The notes under the pieces: model-generated
Databases searched by the model: none
The model's input: the letters and a program-made list of their open reading frames with translations, nothing else
What the model was told of the DNA's origin: nothing
Program-made: the position numbers and the translations under genes
In this document: one piece after another, positions 9,461 to 17,942 of the stretch
Position numbering within the stretch: position 1 is the first letter of the stretch
Layout of the letters: every line of letters starts with the position of its first letter
Assembly (NCBI GenBank): GCA_027624035.1
Contig: JAQBUI010000033.1
Location: forward strand, 1-44,542
Length of the DNA stretch: 44,542 nt
Reading direction: 5' to 3'
Source of the DNA: Pseudomonadota bacterium
GTDB taxonomy: Bacteria; Pseudomonadota; Gammaproteobacteria; Pseudomonadales; Azotimanducaceae

Positions 9461-10137
9461 GCGCCGCCACTTTCCAGCAGGGTCAGGGCCCGCTGCGCCG
9501 CCACCTGCTCTGCGACGCGCCGGCTGGACCCGGCACCCACCGCTTCTTCCGGCAGCAGTTCAGAGCGGCAGGCGACCACGAAGGTCTGTTCGTGGGACTT
9601 TCCCGATGTCTCAAGGATCTCGTAGCTGGGCAGCGGCGCGCCAGTGCCCTGCAGGAACTCCTGAAGCCGCGATTTGGCGTCCTTCTGGGACTGCTTGAGA
9701 GAGAGCTCTCCGAGGCGACTCTCAAACCAGGTAAGGATCTTCTCCTCTGTCACCTCCGGTCCACCGTCAAAGTACATGGCTCCGATGATCGCTTCTACCG
9801 TGTCCGACAGGATCGAATCCCGTTCAAAGCCGCCGCTTCGAAGTTCGCCAACGCCCATAATCAGAAAGTCTCCAAGATCGAACTCTCTTGCGAGGCCTGC
9901 AAGAGTATCCCGGCGCACCAGCCTGGCACGCAGGCGACTCAACTGGCCCTCTGTGGCCTTCGGAAAACGCTCATAGAGAGCTCGTGCAATGACAAAACTA
10001 AGCACGGAGTCACCCAGGAATTCAAGACGTTCGTTGTTCCGGGCGCCATGGCTCCGGTGGGTTAGCGCCTGCTCCAGCGCTTCAGTCGCATGAAATCGAT
10101 AGCCGATGCTGTTTTGCAGAGTATCAATGTTGGCCAT
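9457..10137 (-). CDS. rnc: Ribonuclease III
   Basis: This double-strand-specific RNase processes the 30S rRNA precursor and many mRNAs. The 226-residue protein has the catalytic signature [18 protein letters not shown] (about residues 36-53), the second metal-binding block [17 protein letters not shown] (about 112-128), and a C-terminal dsRNA-binding domain from about 155 ([22 protein letters not shown] to [20 protein letters not shown]). The ATG start at 10137 is 34 bp downstream of the DUF4845 gene. It is translationally coupled to era. Confidence 0.97.
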   Translation of the reverse strand: MANIDTLQNSIGYRFHATEALEQALTHRSHGARNNERLEFLGDSVLSFVIARALYERFPKATEGQLSRLRARLVRRDTLAGLAREFDLGDFLIMGVGELRSGGFERDSILSDTVEAIIGAMYFDGGPEVTEEKILTWFESRLGELSLKQSQKDAKSRLQEFLQGTGAPLPSYEILETSGKSHEQTFVVACRSELLPEEAVGAGSSRRVAEQVAAQRALTLLESGGA

Positions 10138-10171
10138 CGTGTCGGTCCGGGCACCTCATCAGCGTTGACAG

Positions 10172-10537
10172 TCAGTCACGCAGCTTTACGGTCTTGTCAA
10201 ACGAAGCGATGAGGTCCAGATTGCTGATCAGCTTGATGCGTACCTCATAGTTCAGGGCAAGTTCAGTCCCCTTGCCCGAACGGTTGATTTCAAGCTCGTC
10301 CCTGACCGGGAAATCACGGATGTTGTTCAGCTTGAAGCGCTGAATAACCATGTCCTGGATCTCTTTCTTGCCTTTGGTGGACACGCCTTCCTCTTCGGAC
10401 ATGCGATCCAGAACCTTGGACATGGTGCTATGGTCCATATAGAGGGGAACCAGCTTCAAGCCCATACTGAGCGACCCCCCCAATATAATGATGATGATCA
10501 CCCAGCTTCCGACACCACCCCTCTGTCTGTTGTTCAT
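10172..10537 (-). CDS. DUF4845 family small membrane protein
   Basis: This 121-residue protein lies between lepB and rnc, the position held by DUF4845 genes in Pseudomonas and relatives. The N-terminus MNNRQRGGVGSWVI leads into a single membrane helix (about residues 12-30, WVIIIIILGGSLSMGLKLVPLY), followed by a soluble domain of charged helix and strands ending FDKTVKLRD. A longer open frame extends upstream to 10735, but that part lies inside lepB and its translation has no family character; the ATG at 10537 is preferred. Its function is unknown. Conserved linkage to signal peptidase I suggests an envelope role, which is inference. Confidence 0.88.
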   Translation of the reverse strand: MNNRQRGGVGSWVIIIIILGGSLSMGLKLVPLYMDHSTMSKVLDRMSEEEGVSTKGKKEIQDMVIQRFKLNNIRDFPVRDELEINRSGKGTELALNYEVRIKLISNLDLIASFDKTVKLRD

Positions 10538-10554
10538 CGCGATTCTCCGAAATA

Positions 10555-11358
10555 TTATTGTATCCACCGATTCTGCGATATCTCGGGCAATTTGAACCCC
10601 GGATCCTTGTGGAGCCATACCGCAATCGCCTTGCCTACTATATTCTCTTCTGCCACGAAGCCCCAGACCCGACTGTCGCTGCTGTTGTCCCGATTGTCGC
10701 CCATCATGAAATAATGCCCTTCCGGGACCTGCCATTCCATTAACTCCGGTTCGCGATGCGGATTCCGTTGGATCAGGTGACCGATGCCACCCAGGTTCTC
10801 CTCGTACACAAAGTACTCCGGACGAATGGGGGGAACCTGTTCGACGAATTCCTGCGCCTGAGCCACATTGTTAATATACAGGGTCTTGTCCTGATATCGG
10901 ACCTTGTCTCCAGGCACACCAACAACCCTCTTGATGAAGTACTCATCTTCATGAGGAGGAATGAACACCATCACCTCGCCGCTGCGGGGCTCATCGACGG
11001 CAAGGAATTTTGTGCCGAGCACCGGCAGCCGAAGGCCATAGGCGTACTTGTTCACCAGAATGAAGTCACCCACTTCCAGTGTGGGGATCATGGACCCGGT
11101 GGGAATCTGGAACGGCTCAAACAGAAACGACCTCAGCACCAGCACGATAGCGAGCACTGGGAAAAACGAGATGGAATACTCGACGATCAGCGGTTCACGT
11201 TTGGCCTTTTCGAGAGCGCCTTCAACCTCTCCAGTCTTCGTCGACAGCAGTTCAACGAGCTCTGCACGGCGGGGCCTGAGCACAAAGAGCTCCAGCAGCC
11301 AGACCGCGCCGGTAAAGAACGTGCCCACCACCAGGATCAGCGGAAAGTTAACCCCCAT
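10555..11358 (-). CDS. lepB: Signal peptidase I
   Basis: LepB is the inner-membrane protease that removes signal peptides from exported preproteins. Starting at ATG 11358 it has 267 residues: two N-terminal membrane segments (MGVNFPLILVVGTFFTGAVW, and SISFFPVLAIVLVLRSFLF), the catalytic serine in PTGSMIPTL, the general-base lysine in YFIKRVVGVPGD, and the downstream box MGDNRDNSSDSRVWGFV. The frame is open up to 11412, but that extension lies within lepA; the ATG chosen here is one base after the lepA stop. The lepA-lepB pairing is typical of gammaproteobacteria. Confidence 0.96.
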   Translation of the reverse strand: MGVNFPLILVVGTFFTGAVWLLELFVLRPRRAELVELLSTKTGEVEGALEKAKREPLIVEYSISFFPVLAIVLVLRSFLFEPFQIPTGSMIPTLEVGDFILVNKYAYGLRLPVLGTKFLAVDEPRSGEVMVFIPPHEDEYFIKRVVGVPGDKVRYQDKTLYINNVAQAQEFVEQVPPIRPEYFVYEENLGGIGHLIQRNPHREPELMEWQVPEGHYFMMGDNRDNSSDSRVWGFVAEENIVGKAIAVWLHKDPGFKLPEISQNRWIQ

Positions 11359-11359
11359 G

Positions 11360-13156
11360 CTATTTCTCCACCTGCAGCACAGCAAGAAATGCCGCCTGGG
11401 GGATTTCCACACTGCCGAGCTGTTTCATGCGTTTCTTGCCAGCCTTCTGCTTCTCCAGGAGTTTTTTCTTGCGGGTAATGTCACCCCCGTAGCACTTTGC
11501 AGTGACATTCTTGCGTAGCGCCTTGACGGTCTGACGCGCGATGATTTCACGTCCGATGGCCGCCTGAATGGCAACATCGAACATCTGCCGGGGGATCAGT
11601 TCCTTCATCTTCTTGGTCAGCGCAAAGCCTTTGCCGCGGGCATCGTCCCGATGCACGATCACGGCCAGGGCGTCCACCTGATCTCCGTTGATCAGAATGT
11701 CCAGCCTCACCAGCCTGGCTGGCTGAAACTTCAGAAAAGAATAATCCAGCGAGGCATAGCCCCTCGATACGGACTTCAGGCGGTCGAAAAAGTCGAGCAC
11801 CACCTCGTTCATGGGCAATTCATAGGAAAGGGACACCTGTTTGCCGACAAACTGCATATCACGCTGGACACCGCGACGCTCAACACACAGTGCGATGACG
11901 TTGCCCAGATGTTCCGAAGGAACAAGAATGCTGGCCAGCACGATTGGTTCCCGCATCTCTTCGACTTTAGACATGTCGGGCAACTGCGATGGGTTGTCCA
12001 CTGATACCAGATCCCCGTTGTTCATGACCACCTGATAGACCACCGTGGGTGCCGAGGTGATGAGGTCCAGGTCGTACTCCCGCTCCAGCCGTTCCTGAAC
12101 GATCTCCATATGCAGCATGCCAAGGAAGCCACAACGGAATCCACTACCCAGTGCATCCGAACTCTCAGGTTCGTAAACCAGCGCGGCATCATTCAGGGTG
12201 AGTTTTTCCAGGGCATCGCGGAATCCGGAAAAATCGTCCGCACTCACCGTGAACATGCCTGCGAACACCTGCGGCTTGATTCTCTCGAACCCCGGCAGTG
12301 CCTTCGTGGCCGAACCCGCTGCGACGATGGTATCGCCTACCGGCGCTCCTCTGACATCCTTGATCCCTGCCACCACAAAGCCCACTTCACCGGCACGCAA
12401 AATCCCGGTTTCCTTTCGCCGGGGTGTGAAAACGCCGACCGCATCGACCTCGTGGCTGCGCCCCAGTGTTTTGGCGACGATCTTGTCCTTTACCCGAATA
12501 TTGCCCCGAACCACCCGAACCAGCGAAACCACACCCAGGTAGTTGTCAAACCAGGAATCAATGATCAAAGCCTGCAGAGGCTCATCGCGGTAATCTTCCG
12601 GCGGGGGGATGACTTTGATGAGGCGTTCGAGCAACGCCTTGATGCCAATACCGTTCTTGGCGCTGACCTGCATCGCATCGGTAGCATCAATGCCGATGAT
12701 CTCTTCAATCTCCTGGCTGACCCGTTCCGGTTCAGCCTGGGGCAGATCAATCTTGTTCAGCACTGGCAGAACTTCCAGGCCCTGTTCAATCGCCGTATAG
12801 CAGTTCGCCACCGACTGTGCCTCGACACCCTGAGCGGCATCGACGATCAGCAGTGCCCCCTCGCAGGCAGCCATGGAGCGGGAGACTTCGTAGCTGAAGT
12901 CGACATGGCCCGGAGTATCGATCAGATTGAGCTGATAGGTGTGACCATCCTCGGCATCGTAATTCAGCGTGACGCTCTGGGCCTTGATGGTGATGCCCCG
13001 CTCCCGCTCGATGTCCATGGAATCGAGGACTTGCTCAGACATCTCCCGGTCTGTGAGGCCGCCACAGAGCTGGATGAACCGATCCGCGAGCGTCGACTTG
13101 CCATGATCAATGTGTGCGATGATACAAAAGTTTCGTATGTATTTCGGGTCAACCAA
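11360..13156 (-). CDS. lepA: Elongation factor 4 (LepA)
   Basis: This ribosome-binding GTPase is linked to 30S biogenesis and translation fidelity under stress. Its 598 residues match the family. The G1 motif is [10 protein letters not shown] (about 14-23), the switch region ERGITIK, G3 DTPGHVDF, and G4 [10 protein letters not shown]. Domains II and III follow, then the LepA-specific C-terminal domain ([22 protein letters not shown]). The start appears to be TTG at 13156, giving [18 protein letters not shown] in line with LepA N-termini. A GCGGA lies about 7 nt upstream of it, and no in-frame ATG fits better. It leads the lepA-to-acpS operon. The 98-bp gap to degP holds no gene. Confidence 0.97.
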   Translation of the reverse strand: MVDPKYIRNFCIIAHIDHGKSTLADRFIQLCGGLTDREMSEQVLDSMDIERERGITIKAQSVTLNYDAEDGHTYQLNLIDTPGHVDFSYEVSRSMAACEGALLIVDAAQGVEAQSVANCYTAIEQGLEVLPVLNKIDLPQAEPERVSQEIEEIIGIDATDAMQVSAKNGIGIKALLERLIKVIPPPEDYRDEPLQALIIDSWFDNYLGVVSLVRVVRGNIRVKDKIVAKTLGRSHEVDAVGVFTPRRKETGILRAGEVGFVVAGIKDVRGAPVGDTIVAAGSATKALPGFERIKPQVFAGMFTVSADDFSGFRDALEKLTLNDAALVYEPESSDALGSGFRCGFLGMLHMEIVQERLEREYDLDLITSAPTVVYQVVMNNGDLVSVDNPSQLPDMSKVEEMREPIVLASILVPSEHLGNVIALCVERRGVQRDMQFVGKQVSLSYELPMNEVVLDFFDRLKSVSRGYASLDYSFLKFQPARLVRLDILINGDQVDALAVIVHRDDARGKGFALTKKMKELIPRQMFDVAIQAAIGREIIARQTVKALRKNVTAKCYGGDITRKKKLLEKQKAGKKRMKQLGSVEIPQAAFLAVLQVEK

Positions 13157-13254
13157 TCGGGTGTCCGCAAAAGCGCTGCAGTCTATAGGAACGGGCCATT
13201 ATACGCTAATCACCCATTTGCCATTTGCGATTCGCAAAAAAGAACGACAGCGCC

Positions 13255-14637
13255 TTATTCTTCGATTTTCACCACCAGAAACTGGGGACGGCCTTCACGT
13301 ACGATCCGCACGGCGATGGCAACACCCGCGGGCAGATCTGACACCATCTCCTCGAATTCCGCGACGGTATGTACCCATGCGTTGTCCAGCGTTGTAATGA
13401 CATCACCCCGGCGGATACCGGACGCCATGGCCGGCCCGCTTGTCACCCGTTCCACGATGACGCCGCGCCCGCGGTCAACACCAAGCTGACGACGCTCAGA
13501 ATCGTCAAGTTCATCGACCTGCAGGCCTAGACGATTGAATGCGGGCGCGCCGGGGCTGCCTCGGGTGTCCGCCTGGGCGATCCGTTCCGGCAGCGTGCCC
13601 ACCTTCATCTTGATCGTCTGCCGCTTGCCCTCACGCACGACCAGAATGGAAGCTTCCGTTTCTGCCTTGGTGCGACCCACCACCATCGGCAGGTCAGATG
13701 AGAGGTCGATCTTGTGGCCGTTGAACTCGAGGATGATGTCACCTTCCTTGAGCCCACCGGCCTTCGCCGGGCTGTCCGCCAGGACCTCGCTGATCAGCGC
13801 GCCCTCGGGCCGGTCCAGACCATAGGCTTCCGCGAGGTCACGGTCAACCAACTGGATCACAACGCCCAACCAGCCGCGGGAGACACTGCCCTTTTCCTTC
13901 AACTGGGTGACCACTTCCATCGCGACGTCGATCGGAATGGCAAAGGACAGCCCCATGAATCCGCCGGAGCGGGTGAAGATCTGGGAGTTGATGCCCACCA
14001 CCTTGCCATCCATGTTAAACAGCGGCCCACCGGAATTGCCCGGGTTGATCGCGACATCACTCTGAATGTAGGGAATGTAATTGTCGTTGGCACCCGGCAG
14101 GCTTCGACCCTTTGCAGACACGATGCCCGCCGTCACCGAATGCTCAAACCCGAAAGGCGAACCAATGGCCACGACCCACTCGCCTACCTGCAGGGTCTCG
14201 GAACGGCCGAGTTCGACCTCCGGGAGGTCCCTGGCATCAATCTTGAGCAAGGCAAGGTCTGACAGCGGGTCCATTCCAACCACCTCAGCCACCAGTTCTC
14301 GTCGGTCGCTGAGAGCAACGACGATCTCCTGTGCACCCTCCACCACGTGATTGTTCGTCAGAATGTAGCCATCTCTTGAGATGATGAACCCTGACCCGGT
14401 CGACGGTACCGACGGACGCTGCCCCTCGTCGGGCATGTCGCGAAAAAAGCGCCGGAATATCTCGGGCACTTCGCCCCTCTGAAACCGGCTCCCCTCGGAT
14501 TGCCGAAGGGTGCTGATATTCACCACGGCTGGCGTCGCCTTCTTGACGAGCCCGGTGAACTCCGGAAGTGCTGCAAAGCTGGAGATTGACCCCAGCAACA
14601 ACATGACCAACAAAGAAACGGTATACAGCCTGGACAT
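13255..14637 (-). CDS. mucD: Periplasmic Do-type serine protease (DegP/MucD)
   Basis: This HtrA-family protease/chaperone degrades misfolded envelope proteins. From the ATG at 14637 it has 460 residues: a signal peptide (LYTVSLLVMLLLGSISSFA, cleavage after ALA/AFA-like residues), a trypsin-like domain with catalytic His in TNNHVVEG, Asp in DPLSDLALLKI and Ser in NPGNSGGPL, then two PDZ domains (GWLGVVIQLVDRDLAEAYG onward and GRGVIVERVTSGPAMASGI onward). The frame stays open to 14985, but the upstream stretch has no signal-peptide character and overlaps rseC. Placement after rpoE-rseA-rseB-rseC matches the algU-mucA-mucB-mucC-mucD cluster of Pseudomonas, so it is likely an RpoE target. Confidence 0.94.
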   Translation of the reverse strand: MSRLYTVSLLVMLLLGSISSFAALPEFTGLVKKATPAVVNISTLRQSEGSRFQRGEVPEIFRRFFRDMPDEGQRPSVPSTGSGFIISRDGYILTNNHVVEGAQEIVVALSDRRELVAEVVGMDPLSDLALLKIDARDLPEVELGRSETLQVGEWVVAIGSPFGFEHSVTAGIVSAKGRSLPGANDNYIPYIQSDVAINPGNSGGPLFNMDGKVVGINSQIFTRSGGFMGLSFAIPIDVAMEVVTQLKEKGSVSRGWLGVVIQLVDRDLAEAYGLDRPEGALISEVLADSPAKAGGLKEGDIILEFNGHKIDLSSDLPMVVGRTKAETEASILVVREGKRQTIKMKVGTLPERIAQADTRGSPGAPAFNRLGLQVDELDDSERRQLGVDRGRGVIVERVTSGPAMASGIRRGDVITTLDNAWVHTVAEFEEMVSDLPAGVAIAVRIVREGRPQFLVVKIEE

Positions 14638-14738
14638 GATTTGGACCCTCGAAGATTCCATTGGATTGCTTTCGACTGGACTGCACTTTATGTACTGAAA
14701 CAGCTGCTGAAACAGCGCAGGGCAGTGCCTGGACTGGT

Positions 14739-15026
14739 TCACGGACTGGTGTTCACCATCACGGACCTCACTGTGACTGACATCGGTGGATTCCGACTGG
14801 CTCGATAACGTGCTACCAGAATGCCGGCGACAAACCCCGCCAGCCCGCCGGCAAGCTGACCCTGATCGGTCGCGAACAGCGAGCAAACCACGGCGCCGAT
14901 CACGAGGCAACCGAGAGGGACCAGCAATGAGGGAATGAACGCAACCGGCATGGGTTCTGCTGAACATCCGTTGCACCCCACGCAATGTCCGGTATCCTCA
15001 AGCGCACCATCAGGAAGTGAGATCAT
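14739..15026 (-). CDS. rseC: Short RseC/MucC-like membrane protein
   Basis: This 95-residue protein lies exactly between rseB and mucD, where RseC/MucC is found. It has a cysteine cluster near the N-terminus (HCVGCNGC), then two hydrophobic segments (IPSLLVPLGCLVIGAVVCSLF and GGLAGFVAGILVARY). RseC proteins have an N-terminal cysteine-rich region followed by two membrane helices and are usually about 150-160 residues, so this looks like a shortened version lacking much of the cytoplasmic N-terminal domain. The assignment rests on position, cysteines and topology, not on strong sequence identity. The start ATG is 8 bp after the rseB stop. Confidence 0.7.
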   Translation of the reverse strand: MISLPDGALEDTGHCVGCNGCSAEPMPVAFIPSLLVPLGCLVIGAVVCSLFATDQGQLAGGLAGFVAGILVARYRASRNPPMSVTVRSVMVNTSP

Positions 15027-15034
15027 TGATTCAC

Positions 15035-16012
15035 CTAGTAAATGACCGGTTCTACGGATTCTGCAATCCGCTTGGCCGTATCGAGTGGTATCTCTCCTAC
15101 CACCGTGATTTGGACCGGCTGACTCTTGAGCCTCCTGACAATCACCGACGTGCCGCCGAGATGGGTGGTCATCTCCGGCTCATGGCCGGTACTGCGCTCT
15201 ACGAAGATAGACAATGTTGCCAGGCCATCTGTGAAGTGGAGCCGGTCGTCCATCGCCCGGGTGGGCCTGAAACCATCCGGAAGCCACGTCGCACGCCAGT
15301 CTGGCCGTGCCACACCAACCTTGGCTGTATCCGGTGTCAGCCGATGGGAAAAAGCATCTTCCGACAGGCGCGAAGCCACCTCCGCTGACACCACGGCATC
15401 GCCGAACTCGATCGTCGCAAACTGAAACAGTTCCAGAACCCGGTTGTGATCCATCAGGTGGGATCGCAACAGCAGTCCTGTTTCCTGGTCCAGCCACAAC
15501 TGGTACCCGTATCGATCATTGTGGATCGGCAGAATCTGCAGCTTGACAGCCGTGCGGCCCGCTATTCTATCCGTGCCGTGCAGCGTGACCCGGTACAATT
15601 GCTGATAGTTCGTCAGCTTTTCATTGAACGCCGCACTGAACGGTCCCAAAGGAACATTGTGATCCAGATCCGCATCCGCTTTGTCGGCGTGGTAGCAGAT
15701 GACTTCACCGTCATCCCGGACCACCTCTCGCGCTGCACCGTTCAGAGCAATGAGCCGTTCATGCTCCTCGCCCTCATTGTATTGATGCACGATATTGATC
15801 GTTTCAAGCTGGGAACCACGCATATACGTAAAGGTGCCCTGATAGTTCTGCTCACGCAACGAAGTGCCCATACGATCCAGCCAGGCAGAAACCTCATCAG
15901 CCTGACATTGGGCTGCCTCGAGACTGCCAACAAGCAGCAGCCATCGCAGAAGAGAGTGCCGCCCCACCGACTTAGCGGGCAGGTTTCGGATAAGTGACCA
16001 GTTGCTGGTCAC
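15035..16012 (-). CDS. rseB: Sigma-E regulator RseB/MucB
   Basis: This periplasmic protein binds RseA and protects it from DegS cleavage until off-pathway lipids or lipoproteins are sensed. The 325 residues include a signal-peptide-like stretch (RWLLLVGSLEAAQCQA), the MucB/RseB N-terminal lipid-binding domain (YQGTFTYMRGSQLETINIVHQ, HERLIALNGAAREVVRDD) and the C-terminal domain (WLPDGFRPTR, LHFTDGLATLSIFVE). The GTG start at 16012 overlaps the end of rseA by 41 bp, which implies translational coupling. Confidence 0.93.
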   Translation of the reverse strand: MTSNWSLIRNLPAKSVGRHSLLRWLLLVGSLEAAQCQADEVSAWLDRMGTSLREQNYQGTFTYMRGSQLETINIVHQYNEGEEHERLIALNGAAREVVRDDGEVICYHADKADADLDHNVPLGPFSAAFNEKLTNYQQLYRVTLHGTDRIAGRTAVKLQILPIHNDRYGYQLWLDQETGLLLRSHLMDHNRVLELFQFATIEFGDAVVSAEVASRLSEDAFSHRLTPDTAKVGVARPDWRATWLPDGFRPTRAMDDRLHFTDGLATLSIFVERSTGHEPEMTTHLGGTSVIVRRLKSQPVQITVVGEIPLDTAKRIAESVEPVIY

Positions 16013-16589
16013 TCCCTAGCCGGGCCCGATCATGCCGGTTCAGATATTCACGCAGGACCTTGAGGTTCGCTTCATCAAGCTCCTTCAGCTGGTATAGATC
16101 GGACGGAACCCCAGGCGCAAGCCCGGATGGGGTGTCGGCTCCTGCTACCGCCGTCGAAACTGGCCGGGTATTGACCGCCGGGCTACGACTGTCAGGCTGC
16201 AGAGCGGGCTGTTGGTCCGCCACTGTCCCCGCAACCTGCTCCTGACTGAGGTTGACCCCGACCCCAATGGCCACCAGCAGCGATGCCGCAACGGCAAAGC
16301 CGGCAACCGGTCTGGTCCAGCGGCGTTTCACTGGCGCCGCGAGATCATGGCATGGCTCTTCAGAAACCGCCGCGCTAATTCGATTGAACAACACCATGTG
16401 TCGTTCTACATCCAGGGACACTTGCCCACTCGAAGGGGACCTGATCACCTGGCGGATAGACTGAAAGGTGAAGAAGCGCCGCTTCATCGCTTCCGTCTTC
16501 TCAAGATCACGCAGCAAACGATGAATCTCAATCTCGCTGGCTTCGCCATCCATCAGTGCAGAAATGGACTCGTTCTGTTGACCTGACAC
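15972..16589 (-). CDS. rseA: Anti-sigma-E factor RseA/MucA
   Basis: RseA is a single-pass inner-membrane protein that sequesters RpoE and is destroyed by regulated proteolysis under envelope stress. The 205-residue protein has the N-terminal sigma-binding domain (ESISALMDGEASEIEIHRLL, then the FFTFQSIRQVIR helix), one membrane helix (AGFAVAASLLVAIGVGVNLS, about residues 95-114) and a periplasmic tail that would contact RseB. The start is GTG at 16589 with a purine-rich GAGG about 4 nt upstream. It lies 56 bp after rpoE and overlaps rseB. Confidence 0.93.
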   Translation of the reverse strand: MSGQQNESISALMDGEASEIEIHRLLRDLEKTEAMKRRFFTFQSIRQVIRSPSSGQVSLDVERHMVLFNRISAAVSEEPCHDLAAPVKRRWTRPVAGFAVAASLLVAIGVGVNLSQEQVAGTVADQQPALQPDSRSPAVNTRPVSTAVAGADTPSGLAPGVPSDLYQLKELDEANLKVLREYLNRHDRARLGSDQQLVTYPKPAR

Positions 16590-16645
16590 TTATCCTCTAC
16601 TCCTCTCCTTAAGACCCGGCTACAGAGTACCTGTTCCTCGGTGAC

Positions 16646-17215
16646 CTAGCCGATTTCAGCAATCTTCTTTTCAATTGCTTCTCGGGCCCGAAAGATTCTA
16701 GATCTGACAGTGCCCACCGGGCATTCCATTACCTCGGCAATTTCCTCGTAGCTTAGCCCCTCGAACTCGCGCAGAGTCACCGCCACTTTCAATTCTTCAG
16801 GCAGCTGATCGATCGCATCGTAGACCACCTGTTCCAGCTGCTGGGTCGCCATCACGTCCTCAGGCGACCCGTTATCCCTTAGGACAGCAGAATTATCATG
16901 AAATTCCCCGTCATCGATATCAATATCCGTATCAGGGGGGCGCCTGGATTTTGAAACCAGATGATTCTTGGCGGTGTTGATCGCGATGCGATACAGCCAG
17001 GTATAGAACGCGCTGTCACCACGGAAGCGCGGCAGGGCGCGATAGGCCTTGATAAAGGCCTCCTGGGTCACGTCTGCGACCTCATCCTGATCCCGCAGAT
17101 AACGGCTCACCAGCCCCACAATCTTGTGTTGGTACTTGAGTACAAGCATGTCAAACGCGCGCTTGTCGCCGCGCTTGACGCGCTCGACCAGCTTCTGGTC
17201 GGAAGGGTCCGTCAA
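16646..17215 (-). CDS. rpoE: RNA polymerase sigma factor RpoE (AlgU)
   Basis: This group-4 sigma factor directs the envelope-stress regulon. The conserved part is 189 residues: region 2 (LVERVKRGDKRAFDMLVLKYQHKI, QEAFIKAYRALPRFRGDSAFYTWLYRIAINTAKNHLV) and region 4 (LREFEGLSYEEIAEVMECPVGTVRSRIFRAREAI). The frame stays open to 17410, but those extra 65 codons are translated repeat DNA. I place the start at TTG 17215, giving MTDPSDQKLVERV. GGAG lies 7 nt upstream and the length matches E. coli RpoE (191). No in-frame ATG is near. Upstream is a 470-bp repeat array and then a candidate extended -10 promoter at 17774-17782. The operon continues rseA-rseB-rseC-mucD. Confidence 0.95.
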   Translation of the reverse strand: MTDPSDQKLVERVKRGDKRAFDMLVLKYQHKIVGLVSRYLRDQDEVADVTQEAFIKAYRALPRFRGDSAFYTWLYRIAINTAKNHLVSKSRRPPDTDIDIDDGEFHDNSAVLRDNGSPEDVMATQQLEQVVYDAIDQLPEELKVAVTLREFEGLSYEEIAEVMECPVGTVRSRIFRAREAIEKKIAEIG

Positions 17216-17229
17216 CTTGGCGCTCCATA

Positions 17230-17698
17230 GCAGCCCTGAGCGTGCCCGTGCCAGGCATGCCATCGTCGTGCTGGGGCGTTTTCCGGAGGCCGCAGCGTGC
17301 CGCCAGAACTTCCATGACAACCTTGAGCGTGCCCGTGTTGGCACGCCGTAGTCGCGCCGGGAAGTTTTCCGAACGCCGCCGCGTGTGGCCAGAAGTTCCA
17401 TAAATGCCATGAGCGTGCCCGCGCCAGGCAGGCCGTAGTCGCGCCGGGAAATATCCTAGACTCGCGCAGTGTTGGACCGGAATTTTCATGACAGCCTTGA
17501 GCGTGATAACAGCCTTGAGCTTGATAACAGCCTTGAGCGTCCCTGTGTAAGGCACGCAGTCGTGCTGGAGAGCTTCGCCGGCCGCGCAGTATGGAGACGG
17601 AAGGTCCACAATAGCCATCAGCGTGCCCACGCAGGCACACCATCGTCGTCTCGGGAAGCTTTCCGGACCCGCAAAGCATGGGACCGGAACTTTCGTGA
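17230..17698. repeat. Five tandem degenerate copies of an ~87-bp repeat upstream of rpoE
   Basis: Copies run about 17230-17317, 17318-17403, 17404-17491, 17527-17611 and 17612-17698. Each opens on the plus strand with a variant of cagccctgagcgtgcccg, continues with gccaggcacgccgtcgtcg, then ccgggaagttttccg, then gccgcagcgtg, and ends ccagaacttccatga. Two inverted repeats are built in: GGCACG...CGTGCC, and GGAAGTT...AACTTCC enclosing the GC-rich centre, so each copy could fold as a double hairpin. Copies differ at many positions, so the array is not recent. Single or paired copies occur elsewhere in the window (34101, 39267, 40389, 43786). The array fills most of the rpoE-nadB intergenic space. 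Confidence 0.9.
17491..17541. repeat. 18-bp tandem repeat (three units) inside the rpoE-upstream array
   Basis: The units acagccttgagcgtgata (17491-17508) and acagccttgagcttgata (17509-17526) are followed by acagccttgagcgtc, which opens the next 87-bp copy at 17527. They repeat only the first 15 nt of the large element. The same 15-nt core, with C for T at one place, is the core of the array next to adk at 1-137. Confidence 0.9.
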
Positions 17699-17743
17699 AT
17701 GGCCTGGGTCCGTAACGACCGTCTCGGTTTCATGTGGTCTGAA

Positions 17744-17782
17744 AATCTCCGGAGATTGGACTCAAAACGCCGTATCATAGCA
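17744..17782 (-). promoter_or_regulatory. Candidate rpoE promoter (extended -10) and 14-bp palindrome
   Basis: On the minus strand TGCTATGAT (17782-17774) is a good extended -10 element reading toward rpoE; the -35 position (CGAAAT) is poor, as extended -10 promoters tolerate. Start of transcription would be near 17767, giving a leader of about 550 nt that contains the whole repeat array. At 17744-17757 lies a perfect 14-bp palindrome, AATCTCCGGAGATT, about 10-23 nt downstream of that start, a possible operator or leader element. I saw no clear sigma-E consensus (GAACTT-N16-TCTRA). Confidence 0.4.
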
Positions 17783-17942
17783 AATCAACCCACGACATTT
17801 CGCCCGTACAATCACCACTTGCTCTGGCAAAGCCCCTGACGACACAATATGCTTGCTTGTCCCTGTCCCGAGAGTGACTCCCACAATCCCGCTTCGGCCC
17901 GTGATTCAGCCAGACCAGCATCAACACCGGGCAGAATACATT

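Noticed and set aside
13215..13245. Intrinsic terminator (TTTGCG-ATT-CGCAAA) between degP and lepA
   Set aside because: The A-run follows on the plus strand, so the T-run precedes the stem in the direction of both genes; polarity is wrong for a terminator.
12110..13489. 459-codon open frame on the plus strand opposite lepA
   Set aside because: lepA is complete in the other strand with all GTPase motifs; the antisense frame has no recognisable feature.
17151..17778. Repetitive open frames through the rpoE-upstream array, possibly a repeat protein
   Set aside because: The period of the peptide repeat equals the DNA repeat, several frames are open at once, copies shift frame relative to each other, and no start with a ribosome site fits.
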